DNA of 64,000 nucleotides from Drechslerella dactyloides (GCA_020064725.1 JAGTWJ010000007.1:2232001-2296000); one strand, 5' to 3'. Positions 44,531-55,463 are shown, counted from the stretch's first letter. Made by a program: numbers and translations. Notes: generated by a model from the sequence alone, not told the origin.

Positions 44531-46100
44531 GATAAAGCTTAGTTAAAATATATAGTACCATCAGATATACTATCTAGTCTTAACATGGTCTCAAGGAGCC
44601 GGGTCGAGCAAATTCCTTCTAACTTCAGGAACTCACGGAAGAATCGTGGTTTTGCAGCGGGGAGAGCCTGACTCTTTGTCTCCTTCGCAGACCTCCCGGC
44701 CGGCCTGACTCGAGCAAAATAAAATATGTGGACTTCACATGTGCAAGGTCCACCTCCGCCGGCAACTTTGCCCCAACCGGTAGTCGCGCAGTGGTTAGCG
44801 CCCAGCCACACGGACCCCAGTTTTACTGCTATCTTTGTCAAATATTGCCTGACACAATTACAATCCGGCTTTGTTCTGCGAATGTCTGGAGGGTGTGGTT
44901 ACAATACAGCTTACTCGACCAAACACTTTCGATCGCTGACGGGACCGACTTGAAACTGGATCCAGCCTTTGAATTTAACATTTATGCCCGGATTTTCGCC
45001 TACAGGAAGCTTTGCGCATGAATTCACAAAGGCATAATACTTTGTAGTCTCGAGCCAGAAAATACTTTTGTAAGGAGCGAGGTCGACTCAGGGCCATCTA
45101 TGAGCCTCTTCATTTGGCGGACTAGGGAGCCCATGGCCTTTGGCTTCATGCACACGACGTCCCGATGCAACATGGAACTCCTGCCGCCGACAAATGCATG
45201 GGTGCCCGCGGATCCGCGCTGGGCTTTATTTTTATTGGCCTGCGCCCATCTAGCTGGTGTCCAGAAGACATATCCCTTCTGGAATTTCATCCTCCACCAT
45301 CCTTGAGCACCCCTTTCTGCTACCATTCATTTGCCGCGCAAATGCTTGGATTCGGATTTCCTTGAGTCGACTGGCTCAACAAACCTTAGGTTGAACTCGA
45401 ATTCTACCGCCCCACGCGCCTTTAGGTACCGTCTGCTTTTGTTCTCCACTGCTACTAGTTCCCCTCACATATTTCTCTTTGTGTTACCCCGAAACCATCT
45501 CGTTATAATAATCGCCGGACCAGCACCCGTTCGCAGGACTTGTCATCTGGCTCCTTCAGAAGGTTGATACTCGCCAAGCAAAAACCGTACATCCTGATTG
45601 CGGACATCCATTTTATACTCCCCGTCGAACATTTGCATAGCCGGACCAAGCTCATAGGAATTATATTTCAAGCATCTCTCGTCCGCCCCTCTATACAGTA
45701 TATGTATCCCGCCCCGCGCCGTCCGATGCCGCAACCGCGTTCCTTCCACCTCGGGGCAGCAATACCCGCCGCGGGTATACTACTATTAATTTACCTCTTC
45801 TACATCCGCTTGCACATCGCCAATCCTAATGTTAATATATTGGTGCAAGAATACTTCAATGACAATAAAGACCCTATTGTCTTCGAACCACCCATAGCAT
45901 TGGTTCAGCACAGCATCATCTGTGGTGATAATGTAGTATGGATGAATGATGAAAATGTAACCTGGTATTCTATCAGCCATTATTTGAATTGTAGCAAGTG
46001 TTGGACCTACAACAACCACTTTGGTGCATATTAGAACCTCTCCCCCACCATATCCACCACAATATCCACCATAATATCCAGCAATAACAATATGAACAAG
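44531..46100. other. Normal-composition island
   Basis: About 1.6 kb of ordinary base composition between AT-rich blocks. Several overlapping ORFs of 65-100 codons occur; one at the right end is listed separately. I see no known domain or clear splice pattern. It may be single-copy DNA that escaped RIP or a fragment of a former gene. Confidence 0.4.
45702..46034 (+). CDS. Hypothetical small protein with one membrane segment
   Basis: ATG at 45,702 opens 110 codons. Pro/Arg-rich first 20 residues are followed by a hydrophobic stretch (AAIPAAGILLLIYLFYI), then a polar acidic part with two cysteines (NCSKCW) near the end. TATACAGTATATG immediately precedes the start. It could be a small membrane protein or the first exon of something larger whose rest has decayed; the sequence turns AT-rich just after the stop. 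No family recognised. Confidence 0.25.
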   Translation: MYPAPRRPMPQPRSFHLGAAIPAAGILLLIYLFYIRLHIANPNVNILVQEYFNDNKDPIVFEPPIALVQHSIICGDNVVWMNDENVTWYSISHYLNCSKCWTYNNHFGAY

Positions 46101-47374
46101 AGCAACCAGGCTGTCATCCTCTACATAGGGTTAAATCAGCAGTGAGGTCCGCAATTTATACTATACACCCACACACTTGTACTAGAAGCCAGGTATCTTA
46201 TAAAATATAATATTATCATCTTGACATATTTTAACATAGATGATGGTACCAAAACTATATAGATATAGCAGGTCCCTAAGAAGTTTTATCTATTTATATA
46301 ATTTTTCTTAATAAAATAGGTATATAAGTAGCTGCCTTATACTACCAAGTTTAAAAACATTTTTAATTAAAATTATCTTATTATTTAGATATTTATAATA
46401 TAGAATCTAAAATATAAATTTATTTATTTTATTAAAACTAATATATATTTAATTAATTAATAGGATATCTTTTTAAATAATATTAATTTTAAATATATTT
46501 ACTATTATAAATTTAAAGAATTAAACCAGAAGATACCTATTATTTTAAACTTGGTGATATTTAAATTTCTATAATACCTAAGTAATACCTAGTTGTAGCT
46601 GGAAAAAGACTATATAAAATATTTTTAAAAAATAAATAATATCCAGGTTTTATTAGGGGTTGTGTGGGGTTGATTACAATAAATAACAAATAAGATAATA
46701 TGATTTAATGAAATTAAGATTAATTATTATTATAAGTATTTTATATTATTAACTATGTACTAGTAGAATCTAACAACATTTTTCTACTAATATCTACTAT
46801 ACTATCTATATATAAAATTATTAGAAAAGAATAATATAACTAAAAAGTAAATAAGTAAGAATAACCTATACAAGATATAACATAAAAAAGTTACAGTCAG
46901 CTATATTATAAATTCTATCTATTTTTAGTTAATATAAGAAATATTAGTATACTAGTTAATTAGTATATTAATAAATTAGCTTATGTAAATTGCAGTATTT
47001 TTTTATTAACCCACATTTATAACCTTTCTGGGAACAATAGTACTATTTTTTAGCAACATATCAGCCGCCAGCACTGGTATACCCAGTGAAGGGCAACTTC
47101 TTCAACTAATTTGAGTTTGCCTTGGTACAGGTATCCGAGATGATACGGTCCTGTGTGCGCTAGCGTGGCGATATTGATACATCTATTAATCGGGCACTTG
47201 GGGGAAAGGCGTATGATTGGTAATATGATTCTCGCGGGTTTACGACAAGCATGCATGGTGGTAATGTTAGGGCGGGCGATTCCATGGTAAGGTTGCCCCT
47301 TGACGGTTAGGGCTCTTTCGTATTACGTATTTGGCGACGCGTGGGGGAATAGATCTAGATCGGATATACATGTA
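46101..47374. other. AT-rich block and short normal-composition stretch
   Basis: 46,200-47,040 is AT-rich and unreadable. 47,050-47,374 has normal composition, with a 68-codon minus-strand ORF of unknown status. No gene is supported. Confidence 0.35.
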
Positions 47375-49240
47375 ACGTAATCCATAAGCGAGCGTGCCAC
47401 CCAAGCGAGCGTGCCACTATTTACCATCGACGTGTCTTTCTACCTTCATGCTATATTACTCCACAACAACCACAATAACCACCAATTCAATTGAATCCAG
47501 AATTATACTTGTTCTTGAAGTTATGAAAAAAAATAAAAAATTAAGTATTTGAGCTGCTGTTAAGCATTATAATATCTTTTAAATAATGATTGCCTGCTAA
47601 TATGATGGTATGTCATTGTGATATGATATTATGTTTAATTTATGAAAGCTTATGATTTTAAAAGAGAAGATTATTGTCTAATATATATTTAAACTAGCTT
47701 TACAATTATTTTATCTTAGATTATTTAATATAAAAGATATGGCTAATTAGCTGTTCTCTATATATAATAGTAATGATATACTATATATTGATAAAAATTA
47801 GACTATTAATTTTATTAAATATTATTTAGAGTTTAAAATATATTTATTTTAAAAGTATGACTATTAGCAAACCAAATATAAAGATTTTAAGTTTATTAAA
47901 AGTTGGTTCTAGTTTATATAAACTATGAAAACTAAATATAATATTTTAGATAATGATATCTATAATTTTAATAAAATAAGTTTTATAATAAGCATTATTT
48001 TAATTATTATAGTTATCACAGGTGCTGAGTATTATGGTAGAACTAAGTTAGTATAATCTAAAAACTATGAATAGATAATAATTATTCAGAATATTAATAC
48101 CCAAAATTAGGCCATATTACTATTTATTATCTTTACAAACTAATACCACCTATCCAGCTAGTATATAGAGTATAATTTACTAAAGATCTGAATAATTGTA
48201 ACTACTAATAATAGTTAAACAATAAATAAGAAGAGTATGGAGTAGATTTAGTATTTCAACTAATTTTTAGTGTTATACTGTAAAGATATATATTGTTTAT
48301 TAATTTTTAATAATTATAAAAGTTATTATTTAACTGAATTCAAACTTTATTATTAGAAGTATAAGATTGTTATATTCTGTATACCTCTATATTCATCACA
48401 TCTTCTTTAGCTACTAGATGTTGGTTGCTTTGCCTTATTAAAACAAATATATGTTTATAAGGTTAAAGGTTTAATATATATACATATTACCCATATTAAC
48501 AAACTAGAGTTCCTATCTAACTTTCACAAGACATTCACTACCTTAATAATTAAAAAGAATATATATAGTATTTTTATTAAAGCTGGTATCTTATCCTATA
48601 ACCCAAAAACAATTCTTTTAAAGCTAAATATAACACTAACACCCTCCCCCATAAATTTTTATCTTAATATAATAGTATAGATTACTAAAATACTAAAAAA
48701 TTCTATAAAAATAAACCTACAATTAAAGCTTATTAAGAACCAAGTTACCTAGCACCAAAACAACTCTCTAATGTCTATCATAGCTACTATAGACCAGTTT
48801 ACTAAAAGTATGTAGTTTATAATATATAAGCTGTCACTTTTATATACAGAAACCACTACACTCTGGGCAACCAATAAAGTATTAAGTAAACACTGGAAGA
48901 CACCAAAAAATTACCTATAAAATAGAAGATTACTTAATATAAAAAAGGCATACAATATTTTAACCCAAGATATAATAAAAAGATAATTATAATAGAAAAT
49001 CTACTAATATAATATCTAGCTGGAGGAGGGTGGCACAAAGTCACAGGGTTATAGTAAGTATAGCAAAACTAGATATAATATATAAACTTATTAAAAAGTT
49101 GTTTAAATATATAATTAACTTATTTACTATGTAATTATAACATATCTATGACAGAATGGTGGTATAGTTGATGCTTCCATCAGCATAGTGTTGAAAAATG
49201 GCACGCTCGCTTGGGTGGCACGCTCGCTTATGGATTACGT
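47375..49240 (+). mobile_element. pogo/Fot1-like DNA transposon, copy E (RIP-degenerate)
   Basis: 1,866 bp with TA duplications at 47,373-47,374 and 49,241-49,242. The ends are long near-perfect inverted repeats beginning ACGTAATCCAT and each holds two 17-bp units of the AAGCGAGCGTGCCACCC type. Unlike the other three copies, the transposase remnant reads on the plus strand: about 48,500-48,640 translates to NKLEFLSNFHKTF, IIKKNIYSIF and AGILSYNPKTILLKL, the pogo/Fot1 C-terminal region. The body is AT-rich with many stops. Confidence 0.85.
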
Positions 49241-49415
49241 TATGTGTTTGCGCATGTGTTTGTATGGAAACAAGCGAGATAGGTTTTATGTTAAGATGCT
49301 AATGCAATCAGTCTACTTACTCATGCTTTAATTCGTCGGTCTATACCATTCTCGCGGCGTATTAATGATTCGTCATTAAAATTCACCATCGATCCAGCAC
49401 GGTAAATGTTTTGCT

Positions 49416-49748
49416 TTATCCCGATATAAAAATTTTTACAAGAGTCGCACATCTTTCTCGCACGTCAGAAGCGCCGCACATGCAATTTCGTAAGCCGGCC
49501 GGAAATAATTTAGCATGTTTTGCTAGCCATTCGGCCGCTTTTGTCGGATTATGGTCGTAGGCGTCGTTGCTTGATACCAGAATATGCGCGTCGCACCAGG
49601 TAGCCAAAGTTATCGTCACAAGGTCTTGGTCAACGCAAGTTTGGTGTCGGAAAGTGGTAGCAAGCCGGACATGATATCATGCGCTATGACGACGTGTCTG
49701 TCGAATCCGTTCTTTGATAGCAGGGAACAGCCACCATCGCGATGACAT
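49416..49748 (-). pseudogene. Unknown ORF with one in-frame TGA
   Basis: From ATG at 49,748 a frame of 111 codons runs to TAA at 49,416, interrupted only by TGA at 49,677-49,679. The translation (SSRWWLFPAIKERIRQTRRH before the stop; ATWCDAHILVSSNDAYDHNP and CMCGASDVRERCATLVKIF after it) looks protein-like with normal composition and codon use. The TGA is what RIP makes from CGA or TGG. It could also lie in an unrecognised intron. No family recognised. It diverges from the decayed plus-strand ORF that starts 80 bp to the right. Confidence 0.4.
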
Positions 49749-49829
49749 ACGTGAGCTGGCCGTTGTATAAGAAGTATTGTGGAGGAGCTATCACCGCTGT
49801 GCGGATTCTGCAGCTCTTACATGCTGTAA

Positions 49830-50648
49830 CACATCATTGCATACCCTCGTTGCAGCTTCAAAACCACTATTCAACTCTATCCGGCCGAAGTTCTCCTCCT
49901 CGTACTAGACAAAGACAAGAAATCCTGGAGCAAGGACTTCCGATCCACGGACCGCAACACCTACGACTTCCTCGATCTCCTTGTGTCAACGAAGCTCAAT
50001 CTCACCGACACATCGCTTACAGTATTGACATCCTCTCACAAACAGTACCATATCCTTAAGTCTACTACAGATATACTATCCTTTACCTGCACTTCCATAC
50101 ACTTTTAAGAGGATGATAGCCCTATATTCGACTATCACAAGCGGCACAACCTAGTGGTCCAGTATGAGCGCCGAGCCACACTTGCACGCCTACGGGACTA
50201 CTTGATGCCGCACAGCTTGCGGGACAAAGAGCACCTACTCCGGATCAACAGTGATGTCGTTAAGTTTTCAGCCAACATTATCCAGACAATGATTGGTTAT
50301 GCACAGTGGCAGGAGGATGCTGGTATAATTCCTGCCCTGTACAAGCAGAACAGGTGGGATAATTATAATAAGAACACATAGGCCTTAGATCCAGAGCAGC
50401 CACTACTCCGCAGCCTGGTGTTGGATAAAAACCATAGTACAACAGTCAAGTGACTTGTAAAGACACAGCATTACACAGATATACTGGTCAGGAATATATC
50501 AGATATAGATTTGGTGCCATTTGTAACGAGGCTACAGCAGCATGACCAACTCAGAGCAGAAGTGGAGTTGGCTGGCGGTGCTATCAGAATGACAGTCGGG
50601 GACATCCACGCATTGCTATGGTTGGAAGAAAAACAGGCACAACACTAA
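49830..50648 (+). pseudogene. Decayed unknown protein gene with three RIP-type stops
   Basis: One frame stays protein-like for 272 codons, broken only by TAA at 50,106, TAG at 50,379 and TGA at 50,451. All three are single C-to-T changes away from CAA, CAG and CGA. Recognisable stretches include EVLLLVLDKDKKSWSKDF, LLVSTKLNLTDTSLTVL, QYERRATLARLRDYLMPHSL, DKEHLLRINSDVV, GYAQWQEDAGIIPALYKQN and LAGGAIRMTVGDIHALLWLE. The composition is normal and the chain is helical and charged. I do not recognise a family. The last segment recurs at 40,996 and 53,629, which suggests the gene belonged to a repeat or a duplicated family, the condition for RIP. The true start upstream of 49,830 is not visible. 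Confidence 0.6.
50567..50640 (+). repeat. Segment shared with 40,996 and 53,629
   Basis: The stretch containing GCTGGCGGTGCTATCAGAAT and the following GACATCCACGCATTGCTATG occurs three times in the window (also about 40,996-41,055 and 53,629-53,700), with mainly transition differences. It encodes the end of the decayed ORF above. Confidence 0.65.
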
Positions 50649-51449
50649 AGAAGCTAGTCCAGAATAAGTTCACAGATTTAATTCCTGTCCAGTTCAACTA
50701 CCTACATCCGAATGTCCAGTTCACAGACTTATTTCCCGTCCAGTTCATACATGTTATTTCCTTTGTCATTGTCTATTTAATTACAGGCTTTCGCTGTTAT
50801 GTATTTAGAAATCAAGCAACAATTTAAGTATCAATCTGTATACACACTAGTGCCTCATCCTGCCTTGTAACATTTGTGTATTACTTTGATATCCTGAACT
50901 AGTCTCTATACGATTTATTACAAAAATAATAAAGATATATTATATTTATATTAAAATACTTATTACTTATGCTTATGTTAAGTATAAGTACTAAGCATAA
51001 GTATCCACAATTTATATATATACTAAGTATTAACTCTAAGCACATCATATGACTAGACTATGGCTCTACTCAGGAAGAAAGATGAAAATTATTTTTTTAT
51101 ATAATAGTGTGTTATATGTGGGTTCTGGTCCTATATAGGCTTATCCTATATAAATATATATTTAATATTGGGTCATGCAATACTTGTTTGACCCGTAGGA
51201 GAATCCCGAAGCAGAAAGTGGATATAGCTGGCGACTGTTGGGCCCTATCACAAGGACCTGAACAACACGGTCCCCGTCTGAGTATCTCTTTATGACGCAA
51301 CGTTATGACGGAAGCTCTGGGTTTGATGACACAGAGCTCTCAAGTTTTATCACAAAACGTACCCCCGTATCTCGAATTTGTCTCCGCTAGACAACACTCT
51401 CTCCTTAAACCCCACTAAGGATCGCATCCCGTTAATAAACGTTGCACAA
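50649..51449. other. Non-coding, partly AT-rich
   Basis: 50,671-50,750 contains a degenerate direct repeat (CAGATTTAATTCCTGTCCAG and CAGACTTATTTCCCGTCCAG). The rest is AT-rich with no gene until a normal-composition stretch begins near 51,180. Confidence 0.35.
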
Positions 51450-51875
51450 ATGTCCAGCATGCATCACGAACGAGAGACCCCAAAGCTGGATACCCGTGCT
51501 GAACACAATCACCCTATCGATTCAACGCATAATCCAACGCAGGGTCGTTCACAGTCTGAGGAAAATCGTCGTGCGTCCGCTGGTGAGATCTTGCTTGCTG
51601 AAACCGATGTCGCTTGGCTCAGTCCCATCCAGGAAGCAAACAGCCGCGATGGACCAAACCCCCCTTCAAGTCCTTCCAGCTCCAGGGCTGAATGTATCAA
51701 GCGCAAAAGGAGAAATAGTTCATATGGCAGCGTTGGTGCGCATAACGAAAGTCCTGCAGGAAGTACCGGGCCATCCTATGCGACTTCGAAGCCCCAGCCG
51801 CCAATACTGTCGGAGCTCGGAGGAAGAAGAGATGAGAGGGAGTGGAAAGAGGAGGGAGAAGAGAAGGAGGTGTGA
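51450..51875 (+). CDS. Hypothetical hydrophilic protein
   Basis: ATG at 51,450 opens 141 codons in a normal-composition island. The product is polar and Ser/Glu/Arg/Pro-rich (SSPSSSRAECIKRKRRNSS, with a Glu/Arg-rich end), so it may be disordered. No domain. The opposite strand is open over much of the same stretch, so this could be a compositional artefact. Low confidence. Confidence 0.25.
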   Translation: MSSMHHERETPKLDTRAEHNHPIDSTHNPTQGRSQSEENRRASAGEILLAETDVAWLSPIQEANSRDGPNPPSSPSSSRAECIKRKRRNSSYGSVGAHNESPAGSTGPSYATSKPQPPILSELGGRRDEREWKEEGEEKEV

Positions 51876-52379
51876 TCTTGCTTCTTCCTTGAGTTCTGGT
51901 TTGAAATTGATGGATCATCCGCATGTTTGGTTTGTTTTCACCGTTTTCTACTTCTCTCATTTCGTATCCTGATATGGAAATAAATGCCATGCAAGCATTC
52001 AGCATTCCTCTGGTGCCCTCAAATCCACATGAACATTCGCCGATACGTCGCGGAATGTCGAAGGACATGAATACTGCAACCGGGAATGCCAAATAAACCC
52101 CTGAAGGTTGACGAATTTGCGACGAAATAAATGTACCAAGAGGACATGTTGTGTGCACGTGCGGTTCTCGTCATTTTTCAATTGATTACAGTTGTGGGAA
52201 AATGGAGGGGGCCCCCGCCGGAGCGAAGTGAAGGCGCCGGGGGAGGAAAGCGGAGGAGTCGAGCTTGGCGCAGAATAATTCTGATTGGAGAAGATTTTTC
52301 TGAGGATTCCAACTTATATGGTATGTACAGTAAGATAGTACTCATTCATCTGGTAAAATATTTCTATATTAGATGTAGG
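51876..52379. other. Non-coding, with a GC-rich hairpin-like patch
   Basis: No gene seen. At 52,207-52,248 an unusual GC-rich patch (GGGGGCCCCCGCCGG ... GGCGCCGGGGGAGG) can form an imperfect hairpin. Confidence 0.35.
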
Positions 52380-52719
52380 TGTTACACTTCAACCCAGTTC
52401 CAGGCTAAACACACTTCTGTTATGTAGTAACAGCTCAGTACTCGAATATCCTTATGTATCAGACATCATGTATTTAAACCAGCCTGCTTCACCTTTGATT
52501 GATGACTTCCTCTTAGGAAATCATCGGTCAACTTAAAAGACTATAGTACCTCAATAGCCAGCCTATTTATTATCATTATTACACACACTACCCCAACAGT
52601 TACTATTGTACTCAATATATACTTATCTCCCTCCATTAAAAACCCCGTACGATAGCAACTGAAAGTCAGGGACTTCAGAGTGAAGTGCGTTCGACCCGGT
52701 TCTGGGCTGAAGTGTAACA
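52380..52719. repeat. Solo LTR (340 bp)
   Basis: Begins TGTTACACTTCA and ends TGAAGTGTAACA, a 12-bp perfect terminal inversion with TG...CA ends as in retrotransposon LTRs. Flanks GTAGG and ATAAG could be a 5-bp duplication altered by two transitions. Internal domains are absent. A truncated relative is at 41,400-41,672, and inverted pieces lie at about 52,720-52,800 and 40,910-40,990. Confidence 0.75.
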
Positions 52720-54660
52720 ATAAGTATATACTGAGTACAATAGTGACTGTTGGGATAGAGTGTGTAACAACGATAGTAAATAGGCTGGCTATTAAGATAC
52801 TAAAGTGGTAACAGTCGTATAGGTTAGTTCGAGGTATCAAGGGGCTGGGGCGGGAGCTCCTCGTACAAAAGAAAACACAGAAAAGCGGAATAGCATTTGC
52901 GTAGTATAATTAAAGCTTATCTTTATAGACTAATTTTACATAAGAATATATTTGGTCCGGATTGTTTTAGTTCTTCATTCCTATTCATTATATCTCCTGT
53001 ATTCTTCGTGTCGACTACGCTTCTATTCCTTAACTATTTAGCCGGATCAGTAGTGACTTCCGGCTTCCTGTTTTTGATATTAGCTCAAGCTAGAGTACAG
53101 CGGCTCACGATATCATGAAGTATTTACCGTTTACCGAATGTATTTTCTTGGAACTCTGTTGCCGAGGGGCGGGTTTAGCGATATTTAAGAAGCTATCGAA
53201 TGGCTGGATTGCTGAAATTCTGGCATTTATGCGATAATTACCCGTGAAGCTTGAGGCCCAATCTGCAGATCTGGTGGGATCAAGAGTATCTTGGTGCTTG
53301 GCCTCCGATGGACGGGTCTTGTCTCAGCAGAGGTTCCGATGCTGAAGGCGACTGACTACAGAATTTAATGATCAAAGTTGATGACCGTTGACGAAGCAGT
53401 GGCAGCCTGAGGGATGTCGAGTTAGTCCCCCAAAAGGAGCACCTACATTAGAAAACTACCAGGATTTCCACAAACCTTACTTATCAGAATAATTAGAGTC
53501 AGGCTTGCTCTAATTCACAATTCGGTATTCTAATTAAGTAGAAGTAAAGATTAGCATTAAACATGAAAACCATTATAATAAAGCTACGGTAGCATAATAA
53601 ACTCAAAGCAGAGGTTGAGGTGGCTGGCAATGCTATCAGGATGACAGTCGGTGGCGTCCACATATTGCTGTGGTTGGAAGGAGAACACAGGTATAACACA
53701 ATAAGGCTAGTCTAGAATAAAACAGTATTAGAATCAAGCCTCGCAACTAATCGTGAATAATTATATATAGTTGTAATACCAACTTCTTAATTATTTGATT
53801 TTTGGTGGAGTCCAATCCACCAGGTAGTTGAGTACTTCGTCTGTGCGTACCACTGGGTTGGATATCAGTAAAGGAATATAATTCTATACAGGATACTCAG
53901 GTACTACACTGTTATTCCATAACACTAGGAGCTTCAGTGGAAATAACCGCACTCTACAGAGGTGCAGGTATCAAGGGTCTGTTTGAAGAAACAGCTATAT
54001 AGCTATTATAAAGTATCAGCACTCTACCCAAATATCCTGTACAGAACCAACTCCCATATCAGATGCCAACCCACCCAGCACATACAGCACTCCGTTACTG
54101 TACACACTGTGGGGGAAGGCCTCCCGTGGTCTGTACAAGATGTTCGGGTGTTGTGCTGTCACTTCGTAACAGGCTAATCTTTTGACAATCCTAATAAAGC
54201 CTCTCCTATACTGTCGATGCAATGGTGCATACTGTCGCGGCAAAGACAGTATGTCCTCCTCATTGATACAAGGTTTGATTTTCATAAGCCAGTTTCCATC
54301 GGGAGCACGTCTTAAGGCTGAAAGCAGATTCATTTTGCCGTCACAGAGTAAGAGGCGGTACATGTCTGCGTCCCAAGCTGAACAGCCAACTGCAAGGGAC
54401 CTTGCTCCCCGTTTCCAATATGGCTGTTCTCATAAGCATTCGGTATGAGAAAGTAGGCTTCTCGCGAAATCATACGGGTCCCGAGAGTCCGCGCGGTTCT
54501 TGGTAATCCGCATAGGAGCCGTTTGTCCGTGACCGTCTCTTTGAAGCACGTCCTTCGGTAAAACGAGGGACCAGAAGGCGAAACATTCTTGGGTTGCAGA
54601 GACCTGATGCCATATGCGGAACTTTTTCACAATCCTATACCTGGCTGCTGGTTTGCTTCC
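52720..54660. other. Mosaic of repeat fragments, no gene
   Basis: 52,720-52,800 is an inverted partial copy of the LTR next to it. 53,629-53,700 is the third copy of the segment shared with 50,567. 53,885-54,172 holds three copies of a unit of about 50 bp (two on the minus strand, at about 53,890-53,928 and 54,120-54,170; one on the plus strand, at about 53,998-54,040), differing mainly by transitions. 54,180-54,660 has normal composition without a recognisable gene. Confidence 0.45.
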
Positions 54661-54868
54661 ATGTGAACTCCTTCGAAGAGCCGAGTTTGTTTGGGAATGC
54701 AGCTAAAAATGGTGGTAAATTTCACCTAAAGCTAAATATTGGCGGGAGGCTGATGGCGCACAAGTAGAGTGAGCGAAAGATGAGAAGTACTTTGAAAAGA
54801 GAGTTAAACAGTACGTGAAATTGTTGAAACGGAAGCGCTTGCAATCAGACTCGCTTTCGGTTGATCAA
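54661..54868 (+). rRNA. Large-subunit rRNA gene fragment (5' D1/D2 region), degenerate
   Basis: The stretch matches conserved fungal 26S/28S rRNA in order: CTCCTTCGAAGAGCCGAG, TGTTTGGGAATGCAGC, CTAAAGCTAAATATTGGCG, GCGCACAAGTAGAGTGAGCG, AAAGATGAGAAGTACTTTGA, AGAGTTAAACAGTACGTGAA, ATTGTTGAAACGGAAGCG and CTTGCAATCAGACTCGC. It carries substitutions at positions that are invariant in functional rRNA and stops matching after about 54,868. It is thus a dispersed, decayed piece, not a working gene. Confidence 0.85.
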
Positions 54869-55163
54869 CGTTCCTTCTTGTTCATGCATTCCGTAGTATG
54901 GTGTACCCGAAGCCTTTACCAGAGTGTTACTGCTGGTCTTCCTCTGTGCGTCATTTTTCGCTGCCGGCGGAGGCAATTTGGACCAGCAACAGCTCCTTCC
55001 GGCTCTTCCAGCTCCTCGTCTCTATTCTTGTCTTTATTTTTATCCCTGTTCTCATCTTTAGCTTCTTCTTAATTAATAATTCTTTTATCTCCTTCTACCT
55101 TATATTCTTTAGCCAGAATCATAAATTTTGGTAATTTTAAATTTTTATAGATTACTTTAACTA
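54869..55163. other. 3' side of the rDNA fragment, unresolved
   Basis: To about 55,020 the composition is normal and may be a diverged continuation of the D2 region. After that it turns AT-rich towards the MITE at 55,164. Confidence 0.3.
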
Positions 55164-55412
55164 ACGTATTCCACAAGCGAGCGGACCACACAAGCGAGCG
55201 GACCACCCCATATAAACCAACACCCTACCAAAACACTTTTTATTGATAACTTAATCAATAATTAATTTAAAATTAGAATAAAATTCATCTTGTTTATATA
55301 AACTATTACAAATCTAAAAATATTTTTTTAAATTTTTTTTATATTAAATTAAAGAAATATACAAGGGGGGTGGTCCGGTCGCTTGTCTGGTCCAGTCGCT
55401 TATTGTTGACGT
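55164..55412. mobile_element. 249-bp non-autonomous pogo-like element, copy 2 (MITE)
   Basis: Same length and, by eye, same sequence as 43,582-43,830, with its own TA duplication (55,162-55,163 and 55,413-55,414). It sits 51 bp left of the full-length copy B. Different flanks at the two sites show independent insertion, not a segmental duplication. Confidence 0.88.
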
Positions 55413-55463
55413 TAAAGTATTTATCAACTTTTTGTTTAGTAATTATAAAAAATTAAATAGATA

